Notes: a model not told the origin generated them from the letters alone. Positions 43,143 to 52,332 are shown, numbered from the stretch's first letter. The stretch is DNA of 64,000 bases from an uncultured Muribaculaceae bacterium (GCA_910579185.1 CAJTTG010000003.1:239286-303285), one strand, 5' to 3'. Translations and numbers: made by a program.

Positions 43143-43769
43143 TCAACGGTTGTCGCCACCGTATTCCTCAAGGTAGGCATGGCATGCCTCGGCGAGCTCA
43201 TCGTACCACTCTTGACCGAACCGCTCAATCAAAGGTTCACGCATGAATTCAAATAGGCGGACACCTTTTGCCCTTCCGAGCACCGTGGCACATTTGCATA
43301 TTTTCCATCGGTGGTAGTTGACGGCAGTGAATGTGGGGTATTCCGTGAGCCGCAAGGGATACAGGTAGCAGGAGATCGGTTTGCGCCAGGAGCAACGTCC
43401 CTCGCGGTAGGCTTTGTCGATCGCACAGAAGCATTTTCCTCCGGGGCCATAGGTGGTGAACACGCAATTGCGTCCGTCAACGATCTGAGTTACCAGATCG
43501 CCTTCCTCGTCTACGTATCCCACACCTTTCTCCTTGATGCGCTCCTGCGCAGCCGGAAGCAGGTCGTCCCAGACAATAGGCAGGATCTCTTTCAGCCGAG
43601 TGTATTCATCTTTCGTGATCGGAGCGCCGGCATCGCCTTCAATGCAGCATTCCCCGAGACATTTGTCGAGGTCGCATACAAAAAATTCTTCGGCAAGGTC
43701 GAGCGATACTAATGCGTTTTTTATCTGGAGCATGATTTCTTCTGTGGTTTCTTCTGTTGGGTCTGACAT
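43143..43769 (-). CDS. DUF3109-family cysteine-rich protein
   Basis: 208 residues (172-196 if the start is the Met at 43733, which begins MLQIKNALVSLDLAEEFF and matches the family start better). Conserved Cys in FVCDLDKCLGECC, CVFTTYGPGGKCFC, CSWRKPISCYLYPLR and WKICKCA probably bind metal (zinc or iron). The cytoplasmic function of DUF3109 is unknown. It is five bases downstream of the T9SS plug protein gene. Confidence 0.9.
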   Translation of the reverse strand: MSDPTEETTEEIMLQIKNALVSLDLAEEFFVCDLDKCLGECCIEGDAGAPITKDEYTRLKEILPIVWDDLLPAAQERIKEKGVGYVDEEGDLVTQIVDGRNCVFTTYGPGGKCFCAIDKAYREGRCSWRKPISCYLYPLRLTEYPTFTAVNYHRWKICKCATVLGRAKGVRLFEFMREPLIERFGQEWYDELAEACHAYLEEYGGDNR

Positions 43770-43774
43770 TGGGA

Positions 43775-45058
43775 TTATATTCCTGAGAGTGTTGAGGTGA
43801 CGCCGATCAGGCGGTCGTAGCGTTCGCCCGGGCGTCGGTGGTAGACGAGGATGAGGTATTCGTTTGTTGTCTGATAGCGGTCGCCTTCAATGAGGGATGT
43901 GTGTCCGAGAGTGGATCCATTGCGGTCCACGGCGAGATATTGATAGTTGTAGGCTCCCTGCTTTAGGAGCATAGAATGTTCGTAGAGCCCGGTTGCGCGG
44001 TTGAAAACCATGCGGCTCTCAGGAGAGAAGCGTCGTTGAGTCATGTCGCCGTCAATGAAAATGTCGATGCCGGGATGTTCAGGGACAGCGAGCGAGAAAT
44101 GGGTCACGATATAGTCAGCTTCCGTGTCGGAGTCGTCGGCATTGTATTCGCGTATGCGGAATCGGCCATGCTGGGTGCTGTCGAAAGTGTAGGGGAGCTC
44201 ATCGCGCGGCTGGTCGGTGTAGAGTGTCGCATGATAATATGGATCTGCATATCCGAGGCTTTCCACCCCCATCCCGGGATAGGTTGTCGAGACAATCTCC
44301 ATTCGGCGGTATTCGTTGCCGGCAGGAAATATCAGGGATGGATTGTGTTCGTAATAGACCGTTTTTCCGGCTATCCGGGAGGGGTTGCCGATTGTCACGG
44401 AGTTGTCGATGCGGCCGTTCTGGCTTACGGTGATAGCCATGTCGGAAAATACGTTGGCTATGTCGGCACCGTCAGTATCAACGGCTATGGTCAGCTGCTG
44501 GTGTGATTCGTTGTGGTCTATGTCGGTGCGTGAGCTTGCCGAGGCAGAGACATGGGCCAGTGCTTCCACGATATTGAAGCGCACTTGCAGCAGCGTCTTG
44601 TCGGGCGATGATTCGTCGTAGACTCTCAGCAGATAGTTGCCAGAGAGGCGTGGGCGCATATCCTCGTTGGGAATTTCAATTTCATAGTGGACATAGTGGG
44701 CGGCTGTGGCTTGCGAATAGTTGTAATCCTCAACCTGTGCTTCGTTGAATCCGTCGAGGTATTCAGGAGCGACAAGTCCGTCGGGACGCCACCGCATGTC
44801 GCAGTGGATGAGTTCATAGCGCATGTAGCGTCGGTCTTCGGCCAATTCGTCGAATGCTATCGTCAGGCGGTCGTCGGATCCGAGCATGATCACGGCCGGA
44901 AGCTGTTCGCTGCCGTTGACTTTCGTCTGCAATGTGTGGAATGCCGGATGCTCGATGCGCGTCGATGTGTCGGTGATGTCGGCGGAGTGTGCGACCGGAC
45001 TCCCCAACAGCAGGGCTATTGTGGCGACAAAGAGTGAATATGTGTGTCGGATCACCAT
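43775..45058 (-). CDS. Type IX secretion plug protein (DUF5103)
   Basis: 427 residues with a signal peptide ending AHSA (about 25). N-terminal segment IEHPAFHTLQTKVNGSEQLP and IHCDMRWRPDGLVAPEYLDG belong to DUF5103, known as the plug that closes the SprA translocon of the type IX system. The remaining part is beta-rich (LPYTFDSTQHGRFRIREYN). Bacteroidales lacking a full T9SS often keep this gene. It overlaps ung by seven bases. Confidence 0.86.
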   Translation of the reverse strand: MVIRHTYSLFVATIALLLGSPVAHSADITDTSTRIEHPAFHTLQTKVNGSEQLPAVIMLGSDDRLTIAFDELAEDRRYMRYELIHCDMRWRPDGLVAPEYLDGFNEAQVEDYNYSQATAAHYVHYEIEIPNEDMRPRLSGNYLLRVYDESSPDKTLLQVRFNIVEALAHVSASASSRTDIDHNESHQQLTIAVDTDGADIANVFSDMAITVSQNGRIDNSVTIGNPSRIAGKTVYYEHNPSLIFPAGNEYRRMEIVSTTYPGMGVESLGYADPYYHATLYTDQPRDELPYTFDSTQHGRFRIREYNADDSDTEADYIVTHFSLAVPEHPGIDIFIDGDMTQRRFSPESRMVFNRATGLYEHSMLLKQGAYNYQYLAVDRNGSTLGHTSLIEGDRYQTTNEYLILVYHRRPGERYDRLIGVTSTLSGI

Positions 45059-45714
45059 TCGATGGGTGTCTTTCCTTGTTTGATCAGATAGTCGTTGGTT
45101 CTCGTGAAATGGTGGTTGCCGAAGAATCCGCGGGATGCGCTGAGTGGCGACGGATGAGCCGACGACAATACCAGATGGCGCGATTGGTCAATCAGCTCAC
45201 GCTTGCGCCCGGCGTATGCTCCCCAGAGGATGAAAACGAGTCCGGAACGTTGGCGGCTCAGTTCCCGGATGGCCGCATCTGTGAGCTGTTCCCAGCCTTT
45301 GCCTTGGTGCGATCCGGCTTCATGGGCGCGGACGGTAAGTGTGGCGTTGAGCAGCAGGACTCCCTGACGAGCCCAGCGTGTCAGATCGCCGTCAGCCGGG
45401 ATCGGGGCGCCGGTGTCGTCGTGGATCTCCTTGAAGATATTGACAAGCGACCGCGGTATGGCTACCTCTTTCTCAACCGAGAAACAGAGGCCGTTGGCCT
45501 GACCGGGGCCATGGTAGGGATCTTGCCCCAGAATAACCACTTTCACATCATTGAACGGACAGGCATCGAAAGCGGCAAAGATTTTTCGAGCAGGAGGGTA
45601 AATGGTGTGTGTGCGGTACTGTTCGTGGACAAACCGGGCTAAATCGCTGAAATATGGTGATTCCCATTCCGAGGCCAGGGCCTGATGCCACGATGGTTCG
45701 ATCTTTACGTTCAT
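45052..45714 (-). CDS. ung: Uracil-DNA glycosylase
   Basis: 220 residues from the ATG at 45714. Active site VVILGQDPYHGPGQANGLCF (water-activating Asp), GVLLLNATLTVRAHEAGSHQ and the uracil-binding HPSPLSASRGF with catalytic His. It removes uracil from DNA. The longer start at 45738 would begin inside the -7 box region. It overlaps the DUF5103 gene and may be co-transcribed. Confidence 0.97.
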   Translation of the reverse strand: MNVKIEPSWHQALASEWESPYFSDLARFVHEQYRTHTIYPPARKIFAAFDACPFNDVKVVILGQDPYHGPGQANGLCFSVEKEVAIPRSLVNIFKEIHDDTGAPIPADGDLTRWARQGVLLLNATLTVRAHEAGSHQGKGWEQLTDAAIRELSRQRSGLVFILWGAYAGRKRELIDQSRHLVLSSAHPSPLSASRGFFGNHHFTRTNDYLIKQGKTPIEW

Positions 45715-45731
45715 AGGGCGGACGATTATTT

Positions 45732-45763
45732 TTTGCAAAACTACAAAAAAAACGCTACATTTG
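45732..45763 (+). promoter_or_regulatory. Promoter of the tRNA-Arg gene
   Basis: TTTG at 45732-45735, a 20-base spacer and TACATTTG at 45756-45763, with the tRNA starting 19 bases later: a full consensus match. Confidence 0.7.
45736..45743 (-). promoter_or_regulatory. -7 promoter box of ung
   Basis: TAGTTTTG on the minus strand, 22 bases before the ung start, overlapping the divergent tRNA promoter. Confidence 0.4.
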
Positions 45764-45781
45764 CACCATATATCACGGAAA

Positions 45782-45853
45782 GCGCCCGTAGTTCAATGGA
45801 TAGAATATCGGATTCCGGTTCCGACGATTGGGGTTCGACTCCCCACGGGCGTA
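45782..45853 (+). tRNA. tRNA-Arg (anticodon CCG)
   Basis: The sequence GCGCCCGTAGTTCAATGGA begins a cloverleaf: a 7-bp acceptor stem (first pair G-T), an anticodon stem TCGGA/TCCGA with loop TTCCGGT (anticodon CCG) and a T arm GGGGTTCGACTCCCC. CCA is not encoded. Confidence 0.94.
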
Positions 45854-45861
45854 CAACGATA

Positions 45862-45926
45862 ATGAAGTTCAAGGCGATGTGTCATCAACTGATTCATCGC
45901 CTTGTTGCATCTATTGCAAACTTCAT
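45862..45926. repeat. Nested inverted repeat after tRNA-Arg
   Basis: An outer 8-bp arm pair (45862-45869 with 45919-45926) encloses a perfect 10-bp arm pair (45870-45879 with 45895-45904) with a 15-base loop. There is no T run, so it is not a typical terminator. It begins eight bases after the tRNA discriminator. It may be a processing hairpin, a remnant of inserted DNA or part of a longer structured RNA. Confidence 0.5.
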
Positions 45927-45981
45927 TCCGGGCGGAGCATGGACTGGTCTTGCCAATACTCTGTTAGCTCATGGTGCTTTT

Positions 45982-46066
45982 AAAATCACAGTGTATTGTG
46001 ATTTTGGCTTGATTCGGTGGAGAAAGGGATGGTGCCTGTTGAAAAATCACAGTGTATTGTGATTTT
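45982..46066. repeat. Two identical 24-base palindromes 61 bases apart
   Basis: 45982-46005 and 46043-46066 are identical: nine-base arms AAAATCACA / TGTGATTTT around GTGTAT. They lie 12 bases past the 3' end of the receptor gene (minus) and about 130 bases past tRNA-Arg (plus). The second copy has TTTTT on the minus strand, so they could be tandem weak terminators of the receptor mRNA, or binding sites for a dimeric regulator. Confidence 0.6.
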
Positions 46067-46077
46067 CTTGAGGTGGG

Positions 46078-48633
46078 TCAGAATCTGATCTGGATGGCGG
46101 CAAGGATGTTGCGTGGACGGATCTGATATGTGTATTCGGTGCGCGACAATGTGCCATAGCTCACATATTGATAGTGGCGGTGGTTGAGCAGGTTGGAGGC
46201 TGTTATTGATAACCGGATCTTATTGTTGACGCGCCATGTGGCTGATGCGTCGAGCAGGATAAGGTTCTCGGTGTTGCCTTCGGGAAAATGGGTCAGGAAA
46301 TGTTCGGCACCGGCTGTGAACTGGAGCAAATCGGACGGGATGAATGTAGCGTAGAGGTTGTGGTTGAAGGAGTGGTAGGAATTGGCAGCGCCGTCAATTT
46401 TCAGTTGCGAGAATCCATAGGCGGCCTCATAGTTCATGGAGAGCCACCGGAGGATGGAGCCCTTGAAATATGGTTTTGCCGAGACTGTGGTCTGCCGGTA
46501 TGGATTCACTATATCGTCGCGCATCGTGGAGGCCGACGATGTTGACGCGTTGAAATCGCAACCCACCACCATCCTGCTGTGACCTAATCCTTTGCTCAGA
46601 CCTCCGTTGATCTGCCACATGTCGCTGCCTGAAAGCTGTTCGGCATAGGTGGAGACTATGATATCGTCAATGAATAGCTGGTCGGACATCATAGTGGATC
46701 GTTGGTGATTGTAGGTTGCCGAGAGGTTGAAGAAAAAAGCGTTCAAAGGGTTGCGGTAGCGGTATGAGAGGCTTGCGGAGACGCTGTGTGAGGATCGGCT
46801 GTCGCTTTGGCCTATGAATAGGTTGCGGTAGTCGGCGAGGATGGGAGACGCTATGCTGAGATAGGCTTGTGGTGAACTGAGCCTGTAGGCAACAGACCCG
46901 GAGAATTCCGACTTTGACGATGTTTTCTTCCGTATATATATGGTTGGAGTCATGTTCAGGTAGTCGTGTTGTCCGTTTACAGATTGGTGGAGCCACTTTG
47001 TTGTCACAGACATGGACAGCCGCCAGTTGTTGCGGTCATAGTCTATACGGGGTGCGGCGTAGATATTTGTCAGGAATGCGGTGTGGCATCCGTTGTTGTC
47101 GAAGTGGCCCATGCCCGAGAGGATTGCGTCCATGCTGTGGTAGTTGAGGTCGGCACCTCCCCGGATATAGAATTTCCAGAAGCGGCTTAGCCAGCCGTAT
47201 TGTGATTCGGTGGTGGATCTGAAATCGGTGATCCCGAGATTCTGTGACACATCGTTCTGTCCTGATATGTAAAGATGGTTCGGCGAATGGAGAAATGAGT
47301 TACGGGATACGAGTTCGAACATTTTCTCGTCGTTGCGCTTTACGAGTTTAAGATCGTTGGTGGCGGATATTTTCCGGCGATTCACATTCTGGTCAAGATC
47401 CATGGATCCGTTTATGCCGGATACGGCGTTATCCCACACGGCATTGACCGTCAGCTTGTCTTTGAGATAATATCCGCGTTTGTTGATCTCGGAGTTAAAT
47501 TGTGCTGAGAGGTCGTGGGTCTGTGTCCGCAGTTTGTCGCGCTGTATGAAATCCGGGATCGACGGACTGAAATAATTGGTTACAACGCCGGAATTATAGT
47601 CGAGACGGTCGCCGACATAATTGAGTTTAAGGCGCATTGCGTTATCGCCGCGTTTCCATGCTGATATAGCGTTGGCTATCCAAGATAGATTGTCGCGCGT
47701 CCGTTTCTCTGTCAGCGGCGGCGAGGCGATATCTGCCGAGATATATTCCGGCCAGAGCGATTCGGAGTAACCGGAGAAGAACATGTCGTCGTAGTCATGC
47801 TCCATTATCTGTGATGCCGGGTTCCATCCTGTGTTTCCGCCCCGGAGAGTGACTATATTCTGCATTTTCGGGGCTATGCGCATGGCATATACAGATCCGT
47901 CGTAGAGCAATGGTTCGGCTCCGGATGCGGCTTTGGCAACACCGACCCATCGGCTCCGTGCATCATCTTTCAGCTTCAGATTTATGCCGGCTTCCTCCGG
48001 AAATTCGATCCCTTCAAGGGCTTTGACCGGTTGATGGTTTTCCATCACTTCGACCGATTTGACATCTTCGTGGGATATGTTCTCTGTCGCCAGACCATAT
48101 TGGCCGCCGATGAAGTCGTTTCCGTCGATGTATAATTTGTTGATGGGCTTTCCCTGATACTTGATCTCTCCATTTTCCTCAACCTTTATGCCGGGGAGTC
48201 GTTTGATCACGTCGATTATGGCGTTGTCCTTGGCGTTGGCATATTTTGCCACGTTGAACACAAGGGTGTCTCCCTTGGCATAGATGTCCGGTGCGTGGAC
48301 TACGACATCTTTCAGACGGGTGGTTTTCGGCGACATTCCGACACCGTTGCTGAAATCGAAGTTGACCGGCAGTTTGCGCGGTTCATAGCCCATGGCGCGG
48401 AATGAGACCGAATCGACAACCTGGGTTATCTTCAACGTGAATGTTCCGGAGGCCGAAGATGATGCGAAAGCGACTGGTTTTCCATTCCGGTTTAGAGCCT
48501 GAACTATCACGCCGGGGATTAGCTCTCCTGTCTCTGAATCAGTCACGGTCCCATGCAGTTCCTCAGGGATTGCCGCCGCTGACGGCAGCAATCCGAGAAG
48601 AAACCATAGTATAAAAAAGCTGTATCTGTTCAT
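46078..48633 (-). CDS. TonB-dependent-receptor-like outer-membrane protein with carboxypeptidase-regulatory domain
   Basis: 851 residues. Signal peptide ends AAAIP (about 22). A carboxypeptidase-regulatory-like domain (LHGTVTDSETGELIPGVIVQ) spans about 25-105. A plug-like region (DVVVHAPDIYAKGDTLVFNV, then IDVIKRLPGIKVEENGEIK and INKLYIDGNDFIGG) comes next, and a long beta-barrel ends in LAAIQIRF with terminal Phe. No clear TonB box is visible, so it may be a plug-barrel relative rather than a true importer. The downstream-overlapping partner encoded before it is a GLPGLI protein. The ligand is unknown. Confidence 0.9.
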   Translation of the reverse strand: MNRYSFFILWFLLGLLPSAAAIPEELHGTVTDSETGELIPGVIVQALNRNGKPVAFASSSASGTFTLKITQVVDSVSFRAMGYEPRKLPVNFDFSNGVGMSPKTTRLKDVVVHAPDIYAKGDTLVFNVAKYANAKDNAIIDVIKRLPGIKVEENGEIKYQGKPINKLYIDGNDFIGGQYGLATENISHEDVKSVEVMENHQPVKALEGIEFPEEAGINLKLKDDARSRWVGVAKAASGAEPLLYDGSVYAMRIAPKMQNIVTLRGGNTGWNPASQIMEHDYDDMFFSGYSESLWPEYISADIASPPLTEKRTRDNLSWIANAISAWKRGDNAMRLKLNYVGDRLDYNSGVVTNYFSPSIPDFIQRDKLRTQTHDLSAQFNSEINKRGYYLKDKLTVNAVWDNAVSGINGSMDLDQNVNRRKISATNDLKLVKRNDEKMFELVSRNSFLHSPNHLYISGQNDVSQNLGITDFRSTTESQYGWLSRFWKFYIRGGADLNYHSMDAILSGMGHFDNNGCHTAFLTNIYAAPRIDYDRNNWRLSMSVTTKWLHQSVNGQHDYLNMTPTIYIRKKTSSKSEFSGSVAYRLSSPQAYLSIASPILADYRNLFIGQSDSRSSHSVSASLSYRYRNPLNAFFFNLSATYNHQRSTMMSDQLFIDDIIVSTYAEQLSGSDMWQINGGLSKGLGHSRMVVGCDFNASTSSASTMRDDIVNPYRQTTVSAKPYFKGSILRWLSMNYEAAYGFSQLKIDGAANSYHSFNHNLYATFIPSDLLQFTAGAEHFLTHFPEGNTENLILLDASATWRVNNKIRLSITASNLLNHRHYQYVSYGTLSRTEYTYQIRPRNILAAIQIRF

Positions 48634-49511
48634 TTTCTCCAGTCGCGTTCAATGTAGTCGTAAGGCAGTTCGATAGGGTCATAGGCATCGAGAGCGGGAT
48701 TTCCCGACTCGTCATTCACAGTGACGTGGCCACCCGTAGTGGCTTCGTAATAGGCATAAGGATTCACGTCCCAGCGGTGTTTGGTGTCGTAGAATTTCGC
48801 TCGGGTGGTTTTGTTGTAGGGCACTTTGTAGATGGTGATGGGGCGGTCGGCTCTCGATTTGATCCCTATGCACTCAAAGGTGTAGTGTCCGTCGCTATCT
48901 GTCGCTTTCATGATCAGACCCGGCAGACCGCTGAGTTTCCACGGGCCATCCATCACCGGGATATCCTCGCAATAGAATGCGGTCCACTGACGTCCACGGA
49001 AATGGCACACCGCTTCGTGGCACTCGTAACCGAGGATCTCGATAACGCTGTCGGTCAGTTGCCAGTCGAGTTGCGGCATATCCTCGTCGTAGCGCAGCCA
49101 GTCTGAGCATATTTTCTCGGTGTGGGTCAGTTTTCCCTCCGGATAGTTTTTGTAGATTGTCATGAACTCGCCTGTCGATAGTTTGTCCTCCAACGCTAAG
49201 TTGGCAATCTGTTCCTGGGTGCTTTTCATCAACAGGGAGTCAACGGTCAGATTCTTGAAGCTGGAAAACTTCGACAAGCCGTCCTGTGCGATCTGCAGAA
49301 GCATCTGATCGCTGTCGAAATTCTGATCAAGACGTCCGGCGGTGTCGACACACCATTTGTAGTCATAGACAAATTCCATGGTCTCCGGAGCTATCGTTTC
49401 GGTTTCCGGCACGCTGGAGGGTAGGATTGTCAGCTGACGGCGTATTATTTTGCCTGATGCGGTCATTGCCATTATTGAGATGGCCAGGATTGTGATTGAT
49501 GTTCTTTTCAT
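48630..49511 (-). CDS. GLPGLI-family exported protein
   Basis: 293 residues. Signal peptide (about 1-20), then a beta-rich domain with the name-giving motif in WKLSGLPGLIMKATDSDGH and the upstream FYCEDIPVMDGP segment. GLPGLI proteins are almost always encoded beside a carboxypeptidase-regulatory TonB-receptor-like gene, as here (four-base overlap). They are proposed to act in the periplasm, with unknown function. A -7 box lies 28 bases upstream. Confidence 0.92.
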   Translation of the reverse strand: MKRTSITILAISIMAMTASGKIIRRQLTILPSSVPETETIAPETMEFVYDYKWCVDTAGRLDQNFDSDQMLLQIAQDGLSKFSSFKNLTVDSLLMKSTQEQIANLALEDKLSTGEFMTIYKNYPEGKLTHTEKICSDWLRYDEDMPQLDWQLTDSVIEILGYECHEAVCHFRGRQWTAFYCEDIPVMDGPWKLSGLPGLIMKATDSDGHYTFECIGIKSRADRPITIYKVPYNKTTRAKFYDTKHRWDVNPYAYYEATTGGHVTVNDESGNPALDAYDPIELPYDYIERDWRK

Positions 49512-49538
49512 TTCTCAGTCAGTTTAGGTTGGATGCTG

Positions 49539-49546
49539 CAAAGTTA
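49539..49546 (-). promoter_or_regulatory. -7 promoter box of the GLPGLI/receptor operon
   Basis: TAACTTTG on the minus strand, 28 bases before the GLPGLI start; no clear -33. Confidence 0.4.
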
Positions 49547-49677
49547 CCTGATGAGCTACCCATTGGTCGAAAATAATCCTTACTCAAACATTATGGAATT
49601 ATTACTAAATCATTACGCCCGGTAAATTATTCGCTGGATCAGGCTTTTATAATCCGGATTATACGTAAATTCGCATC

Positions 49678-51150
49678 ATGGAAAAGAAAATCAAGACGCT
49701 CTATATTCTTTCTATCATTGCCATAGTCGCATTTCTCGGAATGCAGGTCTATTGGCTATATGCCCGGTATGAATATAGCATAAGGGATTATGAGGACAGG
49801 ACAGAGACCGCCGTTGCGGATGCTTTGGTGGAATATGACAAGGCGCGTACTGCCGGATCGGCAACGAAAAGCAGTGTGGCAAGAATTCAGTCGACCTACA
49901 ATATGAACCATGATGTGGACTCAGTCGGTCGTGCTACACGGAAGGTATCGGTAACCACAAAGATTATCGAAGGGCGTGAACTTTTGGGAATCAAGGAAGA
50001 CCGCAAGCTCACGCCGGAAGAGATGCAGCAGCTTGAGAAGATAGTCCTGGACAGCCTCGGCAACGTTGAAGAGAAGAGAGCTACGCTTGATGTCACAAAT
50101 GCGCCCTCCGATGGTGCGGCGTGGACTGCTATGAAAAACTTCGAGCTTGAGGTGCAGTCTCCGTTTACGGTTGAGGGGATAGATTCCATATTGGTGAAGG
50201 ACAATATTGATGCGGACGTTTCTCTAATCGTGACCGACAGCCTGACATGGAAACCCACTCTGATCCGGCATTCCTCTGTTATTTCTCCACGGTTTAAAAT
50301 CATCAGCCATTATTCTGAGCTTGAATACAAGGCAGTGGTGATCGATTGCCGGATTCCTGCGTCGGAAGTGCTGCTGGAAATGGGGCGCACTCTGATTCTG
50401 GCATTTGTCATATCATTGTTCTTGATCATCTGCCTCGTGTGGCAGATCAAGACAATAGCCAAGCTGACGCGTCTCGACAGAATGCGCAGCATGTTTGTAA
50501 CAACGATGATCCATGAGCTGAAACGCCCCATCTCGACGTTGAAGATGTGTGTCTCCGGAATTGAGAATGAGAAGATGCTCGCTGATAAGGAGACCAAGGG
50601 TGAACTGATGTCGGCCACCCGTACGGCTCTCGATAACTTGTCGGCCTATTTCTCTAAGCTGCGCGACATAACGTTCAACAAGGTTGAGCAGATCCCTTTG
50701 AATATCACTAAATTCAATCTTTCGCGGCTCGTGGATGATGTCATTGCAGGAGCTGCTGTTCCGAGTTTCAAGTCTGTCAGGATTGATAATCGGGTAGGGG
50801 AAGATGTGGAGGTGTCGGCCGACCGTACCCATCTGTTCAATATGATCAATAACCTTGTTGAGAACGCGGTAAAGTATTCCGGCGAGAACGTGGAGATAGG
50901 TATCGCATGCCGGATTGTTGATGGCGCAATCTCAATATCCGTGACCGATAATGGCCATGGTATCGCTGCTTCCGATATGAAACACATTTTCAAACGTTTT
51001 TACCGTGGACGGGCCACATCTGCCGATATTCCCGGCATGGGACTCGGACTCGCCTATGTCAAGCTTCTTGTTGATGCCCACGGCGGAAGCGTGATTGTCA
51101 GCTCCAACCCCGGTCAGGGATCTTGTTTCACCATCAATCTATTGCAATGA
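49678..51150 (+). CDS. Sensor histidine kinase
   Basis: 490 residues. Two membrane helices (about 8-28 and 238-257) frame a periplasmic sensor domain of about 210 residues. The HisKA helix has the phospho-acceptor H279 in VTTMIHELKRPISTL, and the ATPase domain carries INNLVENAVKYSG (N box), SVTDNGHGI (G1) and PGMGLGLAYVKLL (G2). It shares a TGATG-type overlap with the response regulator gene. It diverges from the GLPGLI/receptor operon, which is therefore a plausible target. Confidence 0.96.
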   Translation: MEKKIKTLYILSIIAIVAFLGMQVYWLYARYEYSIRDYEDRTETAVADALVEYDKARTAGSATKSSVARIQSTYNMNHDVDSVGRATRKVSVTTKIIEGRELLGIKEDRKLTPEEMQQLEKIVLDSLGNVEEKRATLDVTNAPSDGAAWTAMKNFELEVQSPFTVEGIDSILVKDNIDADVSLIVTDSLTWKPTLIRHSSVISPRFKIISHYSELEYKAVVIDCRIPASEVLLEMGRTLILAFVISLFLIICLVWQIKTIAKLTRLDRMRSMFVTTMIHELKRPISTLKMCVSGIENEKMLADKETKGELMSATRTALDNLSAYFSKLRDITFNKVEQIPLNITKFNLSRLVDDVIAGAAVPSFKSVRIDNRVGEDVEVSADRTHLFNMINNLVENAVKYSGENVEIGIACRIVDGAISISVTDNGHGIAASDMKHIFKRFYRGRATSADIPGMGLGLAYVKLLVDAHGGSVIVSSNPGQGSCFTINLLQ

Positions 51151-51827
51151 TGCGACGCCGGAAGATACTGCTTGTCGATGATGATACGAAGAACTCCCTG
51201 TTGCTGAAACGCTTCATAGAGGTAGAGGGATATGATGTTGTCTATGCTCCCAACGGACGTGTCGGGCTTGAGCTATACAAGGATTGTCGCCCGGATCTGA
51301 TACTTCTCGATATTAACATGCCGGAGATGAATGGCTTTGAAATGGCAAAGATCATACGCTCGTCCGACAAGCGCGTCATTATCTTCTTTCTAACCGACCG
51401 CACTGATAAAGTGGATCGTCTGTATGGCTTCTCGCTCAAGGGCAATGACTATATCCCCAAACCATTCTATCCCGAAGAGCTGATGGCCAAGATCAATGAA
51501 CGCTTTGAGAGCGACATAACGAGTCAGGAGGTGGAGTATCAGTTAGGCAACACCACGTTCCGTCCCAATCTGTCGTCATTGTCCTACAGCGGCGAGACCC
51601 ATTCTCTTTCCGTGCGCCAGTCGGAGATCCTCTCTATCCTTGCTCAGAATATCGGACGGCTTGTGGAGCGCGATACTATTCTCAATGCCGTGTGGGGCGA
51701 TGCCAGTTATTCCAACTCCATGGCTCTTAATGTCCAGATAACCTATATCCGCCGCCTGATTACCGATCCATCCATTGCCATCACCTCCCTCAAAAAGAAA
51801 GGCTATATACTGACAATCAATCAATAG
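51147..51827 (+). CDS. Response regulator, OmpR/PhoB family
   Basis: 226 residues from the ATG at 51147 (the adjacent ATG at 51150 is equally possible; the earlier frame start at 51123 lies within the kinase). Receiver domain: ILLVDDDTKN acidic pocket, phospho-acceptor D55 in LILLDINMPEMNG, Thr and Lys switch residues in FFLTDR and YIPKPFYPEE. C-terminal winged helix: LSVRQSEILSILAQNIGRLV and NVQITYIRRLITDPSI. It is the partner of the overlapping kinase. Confidence 0.96.
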   Translation: MMRRRKILLVDDDTKNSLLLKRFIEVEGYDVVYAPNGRVGLELYKDCRPDLILLDINMPEMNGFEMAKIIRSSDKRVIIFFLTDRTDKVDRLYGFSLKGNDYIPKPFYPEELMAKINERFESDITSQEVEYQLGNTTFRPNLSSLSYSGETHSLSVRQSEILSILAQNIGRLVERDTILNAVWGDASYSNSMALNVQITYIRRLITDPSIAITSLKKKGYILTINQ

Positions 51828-51912
51828 CCGATATGTTCATTCCTCGGTGCTGCAATGCCGGGGTGGGGGAATCTCCGGGACGCCAACCGAACCACACCTG
51901 TATCAAAATGGC

Positions 51913-52323
51913 TTATGTGGCTGCTTTGCTGCGGTTGCGTTCAATGATATCAGCAAAGGATTTCGGGAGGCGCACGTTGTAAAGGTCGTAAGCCTTGTCA
52001 AACAGCGGTGCTATCTCTTCGTCAGTGAACCCTGCTATGCCGCAGCCTATCCGGGTCACGTAGAAGGTGTTCTGATCCCATTCACGAGCAAGATCAATGA
52101 ATTCGTCGACATACGGCTTGATGGTCTCTACGCCGCCCTGCATTGTGGGAATGGCGTAGGACTGGCCTTGCATCCCGACACCCTGTCCCCACTTGGCTCC
52201 GAACAGATTGAAAGCAACGCGTGCCGCACCGCCCATGTGCAGTCCTTGCAGATTGCTGCCGAACACAAAAACGTCGTCCGGCTCCAGGCTTGTTATCTTC
52301 TCAGGGGTGTATTCTCTGCTCAT
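51913..52323 (-). CDS. A1S_2505/macro-like protein of phage-associated family
   Basis: 136 residues, cytoplasmic. Motifs VFVFGSNLQGLHMGGAARVA, KWGQGVGMQGQSYAIPTMQG and TFYVTRIGCGIAGFTDEEIA are those of the A1S_2505 phage non-structural family, which has a macro-domain-like look and may bind ADP-ribose-type ligands; this relation is from memory. It lies nine bases downstream of the zeta-type kinase gene on the same strand, so it may be part of that module. Confidence 0.75.
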   Translation of the reverse strand: MSREYTPEKITSLEPDDVFVFGSNLQGLHMGGAARVAFNLFGAKWGQGVGMQGQSYAIPTMQGGVETIKPYVDEFIDLAREWDQNTFYVTRIGCGIAGFTDEEIAPLFDKAYDLYNVRLPKSFADIIERNRSKAAT

Positions 52324-52332
52324 ATCTCAATG

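Noticed and set aside
45862..46062. Frame running out of the tRNA-Arg 3' flank (MKFKAMCHQLIHRLV...)
   Set aside because: It crosses a nested inverted repeat and one of the twin palindromes, and has no family resemblance; structure at the DNA level explains it better.
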